From Deltaproteobacteria bacterium (GTDB taxonomy: Bacteria; Desulfobacterota; Syntrophorhabdia; Syntrophorhabdales; Syntrophorhabdaceae), in contig JAKLET010000011.1 in NCBI GenBank assembly GCA_022711595.1, positions 44,308 through 108,307 on the forward strand: a DNA stretch of 64,000 bases. The letters are read 5' to 3'. The notes beneath the pieces are model-generated. The model did not search any database. It was given only the letters and a program-made list of their open reading frames with translations, and was not told where the DNA came from. The position numbers and the translations under genes were made by a program. Below are positions 25,664 through 34,158 of this stretch, piece after piece. Each line of letters opens with the position of its first letter. Position 1 is the first letter of the stretch.

Positions 25664-26923
25664 ATGAAAGAAGCTCCAAAATTAAATATCACAAAAAGTA
25701 TAGAGCTTTTTGAAGAGGCCAAGACGCTGGTTCCCGGCGGGGTCCTGGGCGCCCGTAAGCCGGGCGATTTCATCATGGGGGAATATCCCATCTTTCTCGA
25801 ATACGGTAAAGGCTGCAGGCTTATTGATGTTGATGGTAATGAATTCATTGATTTTCTCTGCGGTTACGGGCCCATTATCCTCGGCTATCGCGAATCAGAG
25901 GTCGATGACGCCGTGATCCGGCAGATAAAGGACAAGGGTTTTTGTTTTTCCCTCACCCAGCCCTACCAGAACGAACTTGCGAAGAAGCTCAACGCTCTTG
26001 TCCCTTCCGCGGAACTGAGCATTTTCCTTAAAACGGGTTCCGACGCGACCACGGCAAGCATACGCATTGCCAGGGCATACACGGGAAGGGTCAAGGTCAT
26101 GCGCTGCGGCTACCACGGATGGCATGACTGGTGTGTGGAAATGAAAGGCGGCATTCCCGAGAAGTTCTACGATGACGTCCATGAGTTCCACTACAACGAT
26201 CTCGACATGATTGCGGACCTGATGAAGAAACATGGAGACCAGACGGCGGCCATTATCATGACGCCTTTCGGACACCCCCTTCATCAGAAGATGCAGGTGC
26301 CCAAACCTGGCTTCCTCGAAGGCGTGAGAGAGCTTGCAGACAAATACGGCGCGGTCTTGATATATGACGAGGTCCGCACCTGCTTCAGACTCAGGATGGG
26401 TGGCGCGCAGGAGCTCTACGGTGTCACACCTGACCTGACGGTCCTCGGCAAGGGCATGGCCAATGGGCACGCGATCAGCGTCGTCACCGGGAAAAAGGAC
26501 GTGATGATGGCGGCTGCATCGAAGCTCTTCATCTCTTCCACGTTCTTCCCGAACAGCGACGGTTACATTGCCGCCCTCAAGACCATCGAGATCATGGAGC
26601 GTGAAAAGGTCATCGACAATATATGGGATAAGGGCAGCCGTTTGATGGAGAGGATACAGAATATCATCGATAAATACGAAAATACGGGGGCCGAACTGAC
26701 CGGTGTGGCGCCCATGTTCTTTGTGACCTTCACAAAGGGTGATCCTGCGATGCAGAAGGACAAGCGCACTGATTTCTACACACAGATGATCCGCAAGGGG
26801 TTCTTTTTTACTCCCCATCATCACGCGTATGTCAGCTTCCGGCACACCGAAGAGGACCTGGGCCTGACCGTTAAGGCCATGGAAGAATCCATGGCGTATG
26901 TGAGCGAGAAATACAAAGGGTAG
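25664..26923 (+). CDS. Class III aminotransferase (glutamate-1-semialdehyde aminomutase-like)
   Basis: The 419-residue PLP enzyme has the cofactor motifs TGSDATTASIRIARAYTG, YHGWHDW, IYDEVRTCFRL and LGKGMANGHAISVVTG, the last with the PLP-binding Lys. It resembles GSA aminomutase and beta-aminotransferases acting on amino groups away from a carboxylate. The start has AAGGAGGGTTTAT upstream. It lies between two Mo hydroxylases and is not next to any haem gene, so haem biosynthesis is unlikely. The amine substrate is unknown. Confidence 0.88.
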   Translation: MKEAPKLNITKSIELFEEAKTLVPGGVLGARKPGDFIMGEYPIFLEYGKGCRLIDVDGNEFIDFLCGYGPIILGYRESEVDDAVIRQIKDKGFCFSLTQPYQNELAKKLNALVPSAELSIFLKTGSDATTASIRIARAYTGRVKVMRCGYHGWHDWCVEMKGGIPEKFYDDVHEFHYNDLDMIADLMKKHGDQTAAIIMTPFGHPLHQKMQVPKPGFLEGVRELADKYGAVLIYDEVRTCFRLRMGGAQELYGVTPDLTVLGKGMANGHAISVVTGKKDVMMAAASKLFISSTFFPNSDGYIAALKTIEIMEREKVIDNIWDKGSRLMERIQNIIDKYENTGAELTGVAPMFFVTFTKGDPAMQKDKRTDFYTQMIRKGFFFTPHHHAYVSFRHTEEDLGLTVKAMEESMAYVSEKYKG

Positions 26924-26932
26924 GGGGCATCT

Positions 26933-29209
26933 ATGAAGGATGATCTTAATATTGTCGGCAAAAGGGTCGTAAGAAGCGATTCCCTTGCCAAGGTTACCGG
27001 CCAGGCTCGTTACACGGCCGACCTGAAGTTTCCCAACATGCTTGTGGCGAAAGTGCTCAGGAGCCCGTACCCGCACGCGAAGATAGTCCGCATTGACCTC
27101 AAGCGGGCGCTGAAGGTGCCTGGTGTGAAGGCGGCCATCAGCGGTTTTGACGGATACGGCATCAAGTGGGGAGTTTTCCGCTATACACAGGACCATGCCA
27201 TGCTTCATACCGACAAGGTCCGTTACATCGGTGAAGACGTCGCGGCCGTCGCGGCCGTCGACGAAGAAACAGCGATGGAGGCACTTTCGTATATCAAGGT
27301 GGACTATGAGCCTCTGCCCGCCGTCTACGATCCCATCGAATCGATGAAGGACGGCGCGCCGCAGATCCACAGCGAGTACAAGAACAACATCAACATCCAT
27401 ATCCATATTGACGTGGGGGAGGTGGATAGGGCCATGGGAAAGGCCTTCCTTGTCCGGGAAGACACCTTCAAGGCTGCAGGCGAGGCCTACGCCATGATGG
27501 AGCCCTATGCTGTTGTCGCTTCCTACGTGAACGGGTACCTTGACCTCTGGATGCCGAATGCCGGCCCGCATGTCCGTGCCAAGGCGCTGTCTAATATGCT
27601 CAAACTGCCCCTGAACAAGGTTCGCATCCGCCATATCAATTCCGGCGGAGCCTTTGGCGGGCGGTCAGAGGTGGCACCGGGCGACCTGGTGGCGTCGCTT
27701 CTGTCCATCAAGGCCGGCAGGCCGGTGAAGCTTGTTCTTTCGCGTGAGGAGAACGCCACGAGCTCAAGGCAGGTCCACGATATGATCGCCACGGTAAAGA
27801 CCGGCATGAAAAAGGACGGCACCATCGTGGCGAAGGACTTCAAGGTGATCTATGACGGCGGGGCCTACAGTTCAACGGGGCCCATCGCCACTTCCATACC
27901 CTTTTATGTCTACGAAGAGTGCTATCGTTTCCCCAATGTCCGGTACAACGGTTACAGGGTGTTCACCAACAAGGGCATCCGCGGGATGTACGGCTGTCAC
28001 GGACGTGCTTTTCTCGCCGGGAATGAGGCCCAGATGGACATCATGGCAAAACAGCTCGGCATGGACCCCGTGGAAGTACGTCTCAAGAACGGCCTGAGGT
28101 CCGGAGAAATGACCGCGACAAAGTCGAAGATCACGAGCTGCGGTCTCAAGGAAACGATCATCGCGGCCTCTGAAAAGACCAATTTCAAGAAGAGATGGGC
28201 GAAACCTTCCAGGCTCAAAGGTGTGGGCATGGGATGCGTGGCCATCATGTGCGGTTTCCCCATGGGGTTCCGTTCAGGTTCATCGTGTTATGTCAAGATC
28301 AATGACGACGGCCAGGTAACGATCGTGACGGGGCTCGTGGACAACGGACAGGGCAACGAATCTATGGTGATCCAGGTTGCCTCCGAGGTCCTCGGTGTGC
28401 CGATGGGGGATATAAACCTCGTGAATGCAGACACGGAGGTAACCAACCTTGATCCCGGCGCGTATTCGCAGGCCGCCGCCTTCGTGGGCGCCAATGCCGT
28501 ACGTGTTGCCTGTGAGAACGCGCGCAAAAGGATCGTTGCCATCGCATCGGAAAAACTTGGCGTGAAGGAAGCCGAGATCGGTCTCAAGGACGGGCTGGCA
28601 TATTCCATAAAGAAACCCGACAAGAAGATGCCCATATCGTGGGTGGTAAGGGAGGCATTCTTCAGGGGAGAGCCCATCGTGGCGACGGGTTCCTTCTTCC
28701 CCAACATCGATTTTGAGAGGGAATGGGTTTCAAGGCCATGGGGCCAGATGGCGGGTACTTTTTCTTTCGGCACTTCGGTCGCCGAGGTGAACATCGACAG
28801 TGAGACGGGAAAGATCACGATGCCCCGTTTCACGTCGGCCCACGATTGCGGACGTGCCATCAACCCGATGGCGGTGGAGGGCCAGATGGAAGGCTCCATC
28901 CAGCAGGCGGGAGTAGCGGCGATCACGGAAGGGAACCTCTGGGACAAGGGGCACCTGCTGAACCCGGACCTTCTTGAATACAAGGTGCCGCTGGCATGTG
29001 ACATGCCCGATATGGATACGATCATCATAAGCTCCCGAGACCCCGCGGGTCCATTCGGGGCAAAGGAAGGCGGTCTCACCGTCCGTATGAACGCGTACAG
29101 CGCGGTTGCCTGCGCCGTTGCCAACGCGACAGGTGAGCTATTCAGCGAACTGCCTCTCACGCCCGACAGGGTAATGAACATACTGGAACGGAAGAAGGGG
29201 GTGAAGTAA
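26933..29209 (+). CDS. Molybdenum hydroxylase 2 (HBCR-like), molybdopterin-binding subunit
   Basis: The 758-residue protein shares the fold and most Moco contacts of the family (GGAFGGR, RGMYGCHGR, GQGNESM). At the catalytic-base position, however, the sequence reads GPFGAKEGGLTVRMN: Leu715 aligns, without gaps, with catalytic Glu717 of set 1, and the only nearby Glu (712) is three residues earlier. Its partner FAD subunit has the 4-hydroxybenzoyl-CoA reductase-type cluster loop, so this is an HBCR-like reductase with an altered active site. The product is unknown; reductive removal of a ring OH or NH2 from an aroyl-CoA is a guess. Confidence 0.88.
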   Translation: MKDDLNIVGKRVVRSDSLAKVTGQARYTADLKFPNMLVAKVLRSPYPHAKIVRIDLKRALKVPGVKAAISGFDGYGIKWGVFRYTQDHAMLHTDKVRYIGEDVAAVAAVDEETAMEALSYIKVDYEPLPAVYDPIESMKDGAPQIHSEYKNNINIHIHIDVGEVDRAMGKAFLVREDTFKAAGEAYAMMEPYAVVASYVNGYLDLWMPNAGPHVRAKALSNMLKLPLNKVRIRHINSGGAFGGRSEVAPGDLVASLLSIKAGRPVKLVLSREENATSSRQVHDMIATVKTGMKKDGTIVAKDFKVIYDGGAYSSTGPIATSIPFYVYEECYRFPNVRYNGYRVFTNKGIRGMYGCHGRAFLAGNEAQMDIMAKQLGMDPVEVRLKNGLRSGEMTATKSKITSCGLKETIIAASEKTNFKKRWAKPSRLKGVGMGCVAIMCGFPMGFRSGSSCYVKINDDGQVTIVTGLVDNGQGNESMVIQVASEVLGVPMGDINLVNADTEVTNLDPGAYSQAAAFVGANAVRVACENARKRIVAIASEKLGVKEAEIGLKDGLAYSIKKPDKKMPISWVVREAFFRGEPIVATGSFFPNIDFEREWVSRPWGQMAGTFSFGTSVAEVNIDSETGKITMPRFTSAHDCGRAINPMAVEGQMEGSIQQAGVAAITEGNLWDKGHLLNPDLLEYKVPLACDMPDMDTIIISSRDPAGPFGAKEGGLTVRMNAYSAVACAVANATGELFSELPLTPDRVMNILERKKGVK

Positions 29210-30153
29210 TGGTCCTGCCTGAATTTGAATACAAAAAAGCAAATAGTATTGCCGAGGCTGTTGCCCTGTATAAGGGATATAAGGGAAAGGCGAAGTATCT
29301 CGCCGGTGGAACGGACCTTGTGCCGCTGGTGAAGCTGAGATTATCGGCACCAAAGGCCGTTATCGACCTCAAGGGTATCAAGGAACTTAAGACAATATCC
29401 CGCGGCGACGGCTGGTTGTCGATAGGAGCCAATGTCACACTCTTCGATCTGAAGAACGATCCCGCAATAAAAGGATATTTCCCAGCCCTATATGAATCGC
29501 TCGACGCGACCTCCTGTGAGACCCTCCAAATGCGCGGCACTATAGGGGGGAATATCCTCCAGGACACCCGCTGCCTTGAGTACAACCAGTCCCTTCAATG
29601 GCGGACGGCAAGAGGGTTCTGCTTCAAGATGGGGGGGAAGACGTGCAATGTGGTTCAGGGCGCGAAGGCATGCTTCGCGAACTATTGCAGTGACAATGCC
29701 CCGGCACTTATAACCCTGTCGGCTCAGGCAAAGCTTGCCGGGCCCAAGGGGGCCAGGACGGTGAAGCTGGAAAACCTGTTCACCGGTGACGGTAAAAAGC
29801 CGCTTGCCCTCGAGGAAGGGGAGATGCTTGTGCAAATACAGATCCCCTTGAAGAAGACAAAGGGCGCCTACGAGAAGCTGCGGATCCGGGATTCAATGGA
29901 TTATCCCCTGGTCGGTGTCGCCGTTTCAGTTGCAGGCACAAAAGCCAGGGCCTGTATCGGCGGTGTGGGCCTTGTGCCCCGTGTGTATGATCTTAAGAAT
30001 GTCAATGATGCCGCTGTCAGGGAGGCCGCCGAAAAAGCCTATGCAGAGGCTAAACCGGTGGCGAATGCAACACTTACTCCGGCCTACCGCAAGAAAATGG
30101 TCGGCGTCCTGTTGAAAAGGGCGTTCAATAAAGCTTTGCAGGAGGGCAAGTGA
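29209..30153 (+). CDS. Molybdenum hydroxylase 2, FAD subunit with extra [4Fe-4S] loop (HcrB-like)
   Basis: The 314-residue protein has YLAGGTDLVPLVKLR and RGTIGGNIL for FAD, then an insertion with Cys122, Cys138, Cys146 and Cys155 (spacings 15, 7 and 8). This matches the four cysteines that bind the additional [4Fe-4S] cluster in the beta subunit of Thauera 4-hydroxybenzoyl-CoA reductase. In HBCR that cluster brings low-potential electrons from ferredoxin towards Mo, reversing the usual flow. The start codon overlaps the stop of the Mo subunit (TAATG). Confidence 0.93.
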   Translation: MVLPEFEYKKANSIAEAVALYKGYKGKAKYLAGGTDLVPLVKLRLSAPKAVIDLKGIKELKTISRGDGWLSIGANVTLFDLKNDPAIKGYFPALYESLDATSCETLQMRGTIGGNILQDTRCLEYNQSLQWRTARGFCFKMGGKTCNVVQGAKACFANYCSDNAPALITLSAQAKLAGPKGARTVKLENLFTGDGKKPLALEEGEMLVQIQIPLKKTKGAYEKLRIRDSMDYPLVGVAVSVAGTKARACIGGVGLVPRVYDLKNVNDAAVREAAEKAYAEAKPVANATLTPAYRKKMVGVLLKRAFNKALQEGK

Positions 30154-30620
30154 TGAAGACGATGAAAGTTACCTTCCAGGTAAACAGCGATAAGGTCACA
30201 CTCCAGGTAAAGCCCTACGAGACCCTTCTCGAGACCCTCCGGGAGAGACTTGCCCTTACAGGCGCGAAAGAGGCCTGCGGCATGGGTTCCTGCGGCGCGT
30301 GCACCGTTGTGGTGGACGGGATACCGATGAGGTCCTGCCTTGTGCTGACACCCGAGGTCAATGGTGCGGTCATTACGACGGTGGAAGGACTGAAGCAGGA
30401 CGATAGGCTCCACCCCCTGCAGGAGGCCTTCATGGAGAAAGGGGCCGTCCAGTGCGGTTTCTGTACCTCCGGGATGATAATGACCGCAAAGGCGCTTCTG
30501 GACCGAAACAAGAAGCCGACGAAAAAGGAGATCATCACGACGATCTCTTCAAATATCTGCCGGTGCACGGGATACAAGAAGATCGTCGAAGCGGTCGAGG
30601 CCGCCGCGAAAAGAACGTGA
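30153..30620 (+). CDS. Molybdenum hydroxylase 2, [2Fe-2S] subunit
   Basis: The 155-residue protein carries both cluster motifs (CGMGSCGACTVVVDG ... SCL and QCGFCTSGM ... ICRCTGYKK). ATG 30153 has GGAGGGC at good distance; GTG 30150 overlaps the previous stop. It completes a Mo-FAD-FeS gene order that differs from set 1 (FAD-FeS-Mo), so the two sets are not a recent tandem duplication. Confidence 0.95.
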   Translation: MKTMKVTFQVNSDKVTLQVKPYETLLETLRERLALTGAKEACGMGSCGACTVVVDGIPMRSCLVLTPEVNGAVITTVEGLKQDDRLHPLQEAFMEKGAVQCGFCTSGMIMTAKALLDRNKKPTKKEIITTISSNICRCTGYKKIVEAVEAAAKRT

Positions 30621-30776
30621 AGCGTAAGTAAATGCCGTGAGCCGTGAGGCGTAAGGTGTTGAGAAACCGTAAGGTGTAAAGCGTAAGGCGTAAGGTGAGA
30701 AATGCTTGACCAACTTACCTCGGCCTTTTGTAGTTCTAACTCTTCACGCCTTACGCTTCACGTTCTTTATGCTTAG
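30621..30776. repeat. Short-word intergenic array, GTAAGGCG type, inverted
   Basis: The left part repeats GCGTAAGG/GTAAGGTG words about seven times. After an unrelated centre, the right part carries their complements (CACGCCTTACGCTTCACG). The RNA could fold into one long imperfect hairpin between the hydroxylase 2 operon and the MoaD gene. No ORF or promoter is obvious in it. Confidence 0.75.
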
Positions 30777-30854
30777 CGGTTTTATAGCCCCTGTCCATTT
30801 GTATGGTTGTGATGTATAATATATGCGTTGTTAAGATGAAACGGGAGGTGGAAA

Positions 30855-31148
30855 ATGAAGATCAAGGTCAAGGTGGACTCGAACCTTCGGATCAAAAACG
30901 TTTTTGAACCTCCCCTGGAAGTGGAGCTTAAGGGCGATAACAATACCCTGAAAGACGTTCTCGGGAAGCTCTCCGACATGTACCCCTACCTGAGGTTCAT
31001 GGAGAAGGGTGAGATGGGTGATGACCTGCGCAACCTGTACCTCAATGGAAAGAACCATTTTTCATTTTCCGAAGGATTGAAGAGGAAAGTCCTTGAGGGC
31101 GACACCGTTCACGTGGAAGCCTACATGGATCCCCTGGCGGGAGGATAA
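30855..31148 (+). CDS. MoaD/ThiS-family sulfur-carrier protein
   Basis: The 97-residue protein has a ubiquitin-like pattern and ends DPLAGG at the stop, the di-glycine tail that is thiocarboxylated in MoaD, ThiS and related carriers. It follows GGGAGGTGG. Next to two Mo hydroxylases it may supply sulfur for molybdopterin, or for a tungsten/aldehyde-oxidoreductase-type cofactor, as a specialised MoaD. No MoaE or E1-like gene lies nearby. Confidence 0.85.
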   Translation: MKIKVKVDSNLRIKNVFEPPLEVELKGDNNTLKDVLGKLSDMYPYLRFMEKGEMGDDLRNLYLNGKNHFSFSEGLKRKVLEGDTVHVEAYMDPLAGG

Positions 31149-31149
31149 A

Positions 31150-31290
31150 GAACGGTTCCAGCCGTTTGAACCGCTTAAGCCGTTTGAGCGTTAAAAACAA
31201 AAGCCAAAAAGATGACCTCCGGTGTCAGGAATGTACGTCGGAGGCCATTTGTTTTTTAACGTTCAAGCTGTTCGAACGTTCAAACGGTTT
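31150..31290. repeat. Short-word intergenic array, GGTTCAA type, around a terminator
   Basis: The left arm (31153-31193) has GAACGGTT, CCGTTTGAACCGCTTAAG and CCGTTTGAG words. The right arm (31258-31290) has GTTCAAGCTGTTCGAACG and TTCAAACGGTTTAAGC. The arms are broadly complementary and enclose a conventional hairpin at 31212-31257. The array fills the gap between convergent genes. Confidence 0.75.
31212..31257. terminator. Bidirectional terminator between MoaD-like and methyltransferase genes
   Basis: ATGACCTCCG (31212-31221) pairs with CGGAGGCCAT (31239-31248) with one mismatch. TTTGTTTTTT follows on the plus strand, and the minus strand has TCTTTTTGGCTTTTG after the hairpin. It ends both convergent transcripts. 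Confidence 0.8.
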
Positions 31291-31293
31291 AAG

Positions 31294-31887
31294 CTATTTC
31301 TTTAGCACTACCCACAACCCGCCCTCGGTGACGATCTCAAAACCATCCGTTATATCGTTTGTTTCCAAGTCCCGTCGTATCGTTTCCGGAGTTACTTCCG
31401 TCTTGCCGATGCGAAGGTTCAGCTCCCGTGAGCGCTGCGCTATCGGCCGGATAGCCTCCTCGGGAGTGTACTTGCCGAACCCGCCTCCGACAAAGGCGGT
31501 TCCGCCGGGTTTCAAAACGCGGCGGATTGCCTGATAGTCGATCTGAAAGAGGGAGGGGAAAAAGAGGGCCCCCCTGAAAACGACAAGGTCGGCGGTTTCA
31601 TCGTCGACGCCGGTAAGGGACGGTCTTGTTTCCACGACATTGATCGTGTCCCCCATGCCCCTTTTCGATATCTCATCTTCGTAAAAACCTTTCATGCCGG
31701 AAGGAAAAGAAGCCACCTGGAAAGAGCTTCCCCTGTGCTGCCTGGCAAGGTCGTATATGACGCCGCAGAAGGGGCCGGCCTCCAGGACGTCGCCGTCACT
31801 TCGGCCGTATACTTCTCCGATGTGCCGTGCGAGGTGAGGATAGACTTCCTCCCAGAGGATGTTGATCTCCCGGATGAGCTGCAGCAT
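31294..31887 (-). CDS. Class I SAM-dependent methyltransferase-like protein
   Basis: The 197-residue protein has a degenerate motif I (VLEAGPFCGVIYDLA), an acidic residue region, a motif IV-like DETADLVVFRGALFF and the post-motif IRRVLKPGGTAFVGGGFGKY. This is the layout of methyltransferase-11-type Rossmann enzymes. The substrate is unknown. It is a single gene, convergent to MoaD across a terminator, and nothing ties it to the neighbouring pathway. Confidence 0.75.
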   Translation of the reverse strand: MLQLIREINILWEEVYPHLARHIGEVYGRSDGDVLEAGPFCGVIYDLARQHRGSSFQVASFPSGMKGFYEDEISKRGMGDTINVVETRPSLTGVDDETADLVVFRGALFFPSLFQIDYQAIRRVLKPGGTAFVGGGFGKYTPEEAIRPIAQRSRELNLRIGKTEVTPETIRRDLETNDITDGFEIVTEGGLWVVLKK

Positions 31888-32129
31888 GACATGAGTATAT
31901 CAGAAAAACATGCCGGAAACACCTCATTCAGACAGGAGTGACGGTATTTTAGCCTGAATAAGATGTTGCCAGAAAATGGCGCATATGAAATAATGGAGGC
32001 AGGCCTTTTTTACGATAAGCGATACACTGAACGATTCCCCGTCGCGATCAGACAGGTTTCACATCGACCGGTCCCACTGCCGCTGCTTTTGATCTTTTTC
32101 GCTGCCGAAGGTGTAACAGGACATAATCT

Positions 32130-34070
32130 ATGACAAAGGAAGACCGTCAGGGGCCATCCCCGGCAGAAGAGCCTTCCCGTTTCAGGCAGATGATCGAGGC
32201 GTCAGCGGAAGAGGTGTACCTGGTCAAGCCCGATGGTGAGCTTGTCTATGTGAACGATGCGGCCGCAGCGGGCCTCGGCTACACCAGGGAAGAAATGCTT
32301 CGCATCGGCGTTCTCGGTTTCGACCCCCTTTTCGGTCCGCGGTTCTCATCGCACTTTGAAGAATTGAAGGCAGGCAATCAGGCTCCTTTTGAAACGATCC
32401 ATATTGCAAAGGACGGCAGGAAGGTCTTTAAAGAGATGAGGTCGGTCTACCTGAATATAGAGGGTAATGAGTACGTGTGCGGTTTCGGCCGGGACATCAC
32501 AGAGCGCAGGCATGTCGAAGAGGCGTTGAGGGTAACCCAGTTTGCCATTGATCACACCGCTGACCTGGCATTCTGGACGGATGCTGGTTCCCGCTTTATT
32601 TACGTGAACGATACCGCCTGCAGGGTTCTGGGATATACGCGCGAGGAACTGCTCGGGATGAAAGTGAACGATATCGACAGGGACTTTAGTGAGGATATCT
32701 GGAAAGACCACTGGCGGGAATTGAGGGAAAAGAAGGCCATGGTCTTTGAAACGGTCCACAGGGCTAGGGACGGGAGGACCTTTCCTGTTGAGATGCAGAC
32801 CAATTTTGTGGAATTCGAAGGCCGCGAGTATAACTGCGCTTTTGCCAGGGACATCACAGAAAGGAAACAGGCGGAAGATCATCGCATTGTCATGGAACGC
32901 AGGCTGCTCCAGACACAGAAACTTGAGAGCCTTGGTGTAATGGCGGGCGGCATCGCACATGATTTCAATAATCTGCTCATGGCCATCCTGGGAAACCTGG
33001 ACCTTGCCCTGGTGTCAACGTCGAGTGTTTCCCCGGCACGGTCCAATATCGAACAGGTCATTCAGGCCACGCACTCCGCGGCGGACCTTACCCGGCAGAT
33101 GCTTGCCTATTCTGGCAAGGGAAGGTTCATGATAGGCGATATCGACATAAATGAGCTTATCGAGGAGAACGCCCATCTTTTTCGTGCGTCTGTTTCCAGG
33201 AACACATCGCTCAATTTCCAGCTTGCAAGCGGTATCCATCTGATCAGTGCCGATGCCGGCCAGGTCCAGCAGGTCATAATGAACCTTGTCGCCAACGCCT
33301 CGGAAGCCATAGGTGAAAGGACCGGCGAGATCACTGTGTCCACCTCAATGGCTGACTGCGAAGATGAATACCTGACCAAGAGCAGGATAGAAGAAAAACC
33401 TCAGGCCGGAAGGTTTGTCTGCCTGGAAGTGAGGGACACCGGCTGCGGAATGGACCGCGGAGTGCTGGACCGGATTTTCGATCCCTTTTTCTCGACAAAG
33501 TTCACCGGCCGGGGCCTGGGCATGTGCGCGGTGATGGGCATAGTGCGCGGCCACAAGGGGGCGCTTGTGATAGAAAGCGCGGCCGGGGAAGGGACGACGG
33601 TCAAGGTGTATTTGCCCGCTGTCGACAGGACATCCAAAAGGATTACTGCGGCTGGCGATGTCACTGTGCGCCGCCTCGAGGAGGAGAGAAAGACCCTCTC
33701 CAGGCGGACGGTTCTGGTGGTGGATGATGAAGAAATGGTCCGCGAGGTTTGCTGCGCAATGCTGCAGGAGCTGGGATTTGATGTCGTTGCCGCGGAGGAT
33801 GGGGCGCAGGCGGTAGAGATCTTCCGTGCACGCATCGGCGAGATCGATTGCGTGCTTCTCGACCTCTCAATGCCGAAAATGGACGGATTGGCTGCCTTCC
33901 AGGAGATATCCGGGTTAAAGCCGAATGTCAATGTCATTCTCGTGAGCGGCTACAACGAACAGGAAGCCATACAACGCTTCTCAGCCCAGGGGCTTGCCGG
34001 GTTCATCCAGAAGCCCTACCGTTTTGAAACCCTCAGAAAAGAACTGGACAAAGTTTTATCTTCCTTATAA
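32130..34070 (+). CDS. Hybrid histidine kinase, PAS-PAS-HisKA-HATPase-REC
   Basis: The 646-residue soluble protein has two PAS domains (about 15-125 and 135-250, each ending in a RDITER PAC motif), an H-box GGIAHDFNN with phospho-acceptor His277, an ATPase domain with N (NLVANASEA) and G boxes (DTGCGMDRG, GRGLGMCAV), and a C-terminal receiver with Asp578 (VLLDLSMPKMDG). No signal peptide or membrane segment is visible, so it senses an intracellular cue. The family often acts through a further phosphotransfer protein or response regulator, which is not found nearby. Confidence 0.93.
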   Translation: MTKEDRQGPSPAEEPSRFRQMIEASAEEVYLVKPDGELVYVNDAAAAGLGYTREEMLRIGVLGFDPLFGPRFSSHFEELKAGNQAPFETIHIAKDGRKVFKEMRSVYLNIEGNEYVCGFGRDITERRHVEEALRVTQFAIDHTADLAFWTDAGSRFIYVNDTACRVLGYTREELLGMKVNDIDRDFSEDIWKDHWRELREKKAMVFETVHRARDGRTFPVEMQTNFVEFEGREYNCAFARDITERKQAEDHRIVMERRLLQTQKLESLGVMAGGIAHDFNNLLMAILGNLDLALVSTSSVSPARSNIEQVIQATHSAADLTRQMLAYSGKGRFMIGDIDINELIEENAHLFRASVSRNTSLNFQLASGIHLISADAGQVQQVIMNLVANASEAIGERTGEITVSTSMADCEDEYLTKSRIEEKPQAGRFVCLEVRDTGCGMDRGVLDRIFDPFFSTKFTGRGLGMCAVMGIVRGHKGALVIESAAGEGTTVKVYLPAVDRTSKRITAAGDVTVRRLEEERKTLSRRTVLVVDDEEMVREVCCAMLQELGFDVVAAEDGAQAVEIFRARIGEIDCVLLDLSMPKMDGLAAFQEISGLKPNVNVILVSGYNEQEAIQRFSAQGLAGFIQKPYRFETLRKELDKVLSSL

Positions 34071-34072
34071 AA

Positions 34073-34158
34073 CGGTTTCTCTAGTTTTCTCAGGTTTCTT
34101 TGGTTATTCAAACCACACAAACCATATAAACCATACAAACCATACAAACCGTTTCAGG
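34073..34158. repeat. Short-word intergenic array, AACCATACAAACC type, inverted
   Basis: GGTTTCT/GGTTATT words (34074-34116) are followed by AAACCACAC, AAACCATAT and AAACCATAC words and AAACCG (34117-34158), making an imperfect hairpin. It sits between the convergent kinase and MFS genes and overlaps the last codons of the MFS gene. It may act as a terminator. Confidence 0.75.

Noticed and set aside
25895..27634. 579-codon leftward open frame across the aminotransferase and Mo subunit
   Set aside because: It spans two real plus-strand genes with clear motifs. Composition and lack of a start signal mark it as a GC-rich antisense frame.
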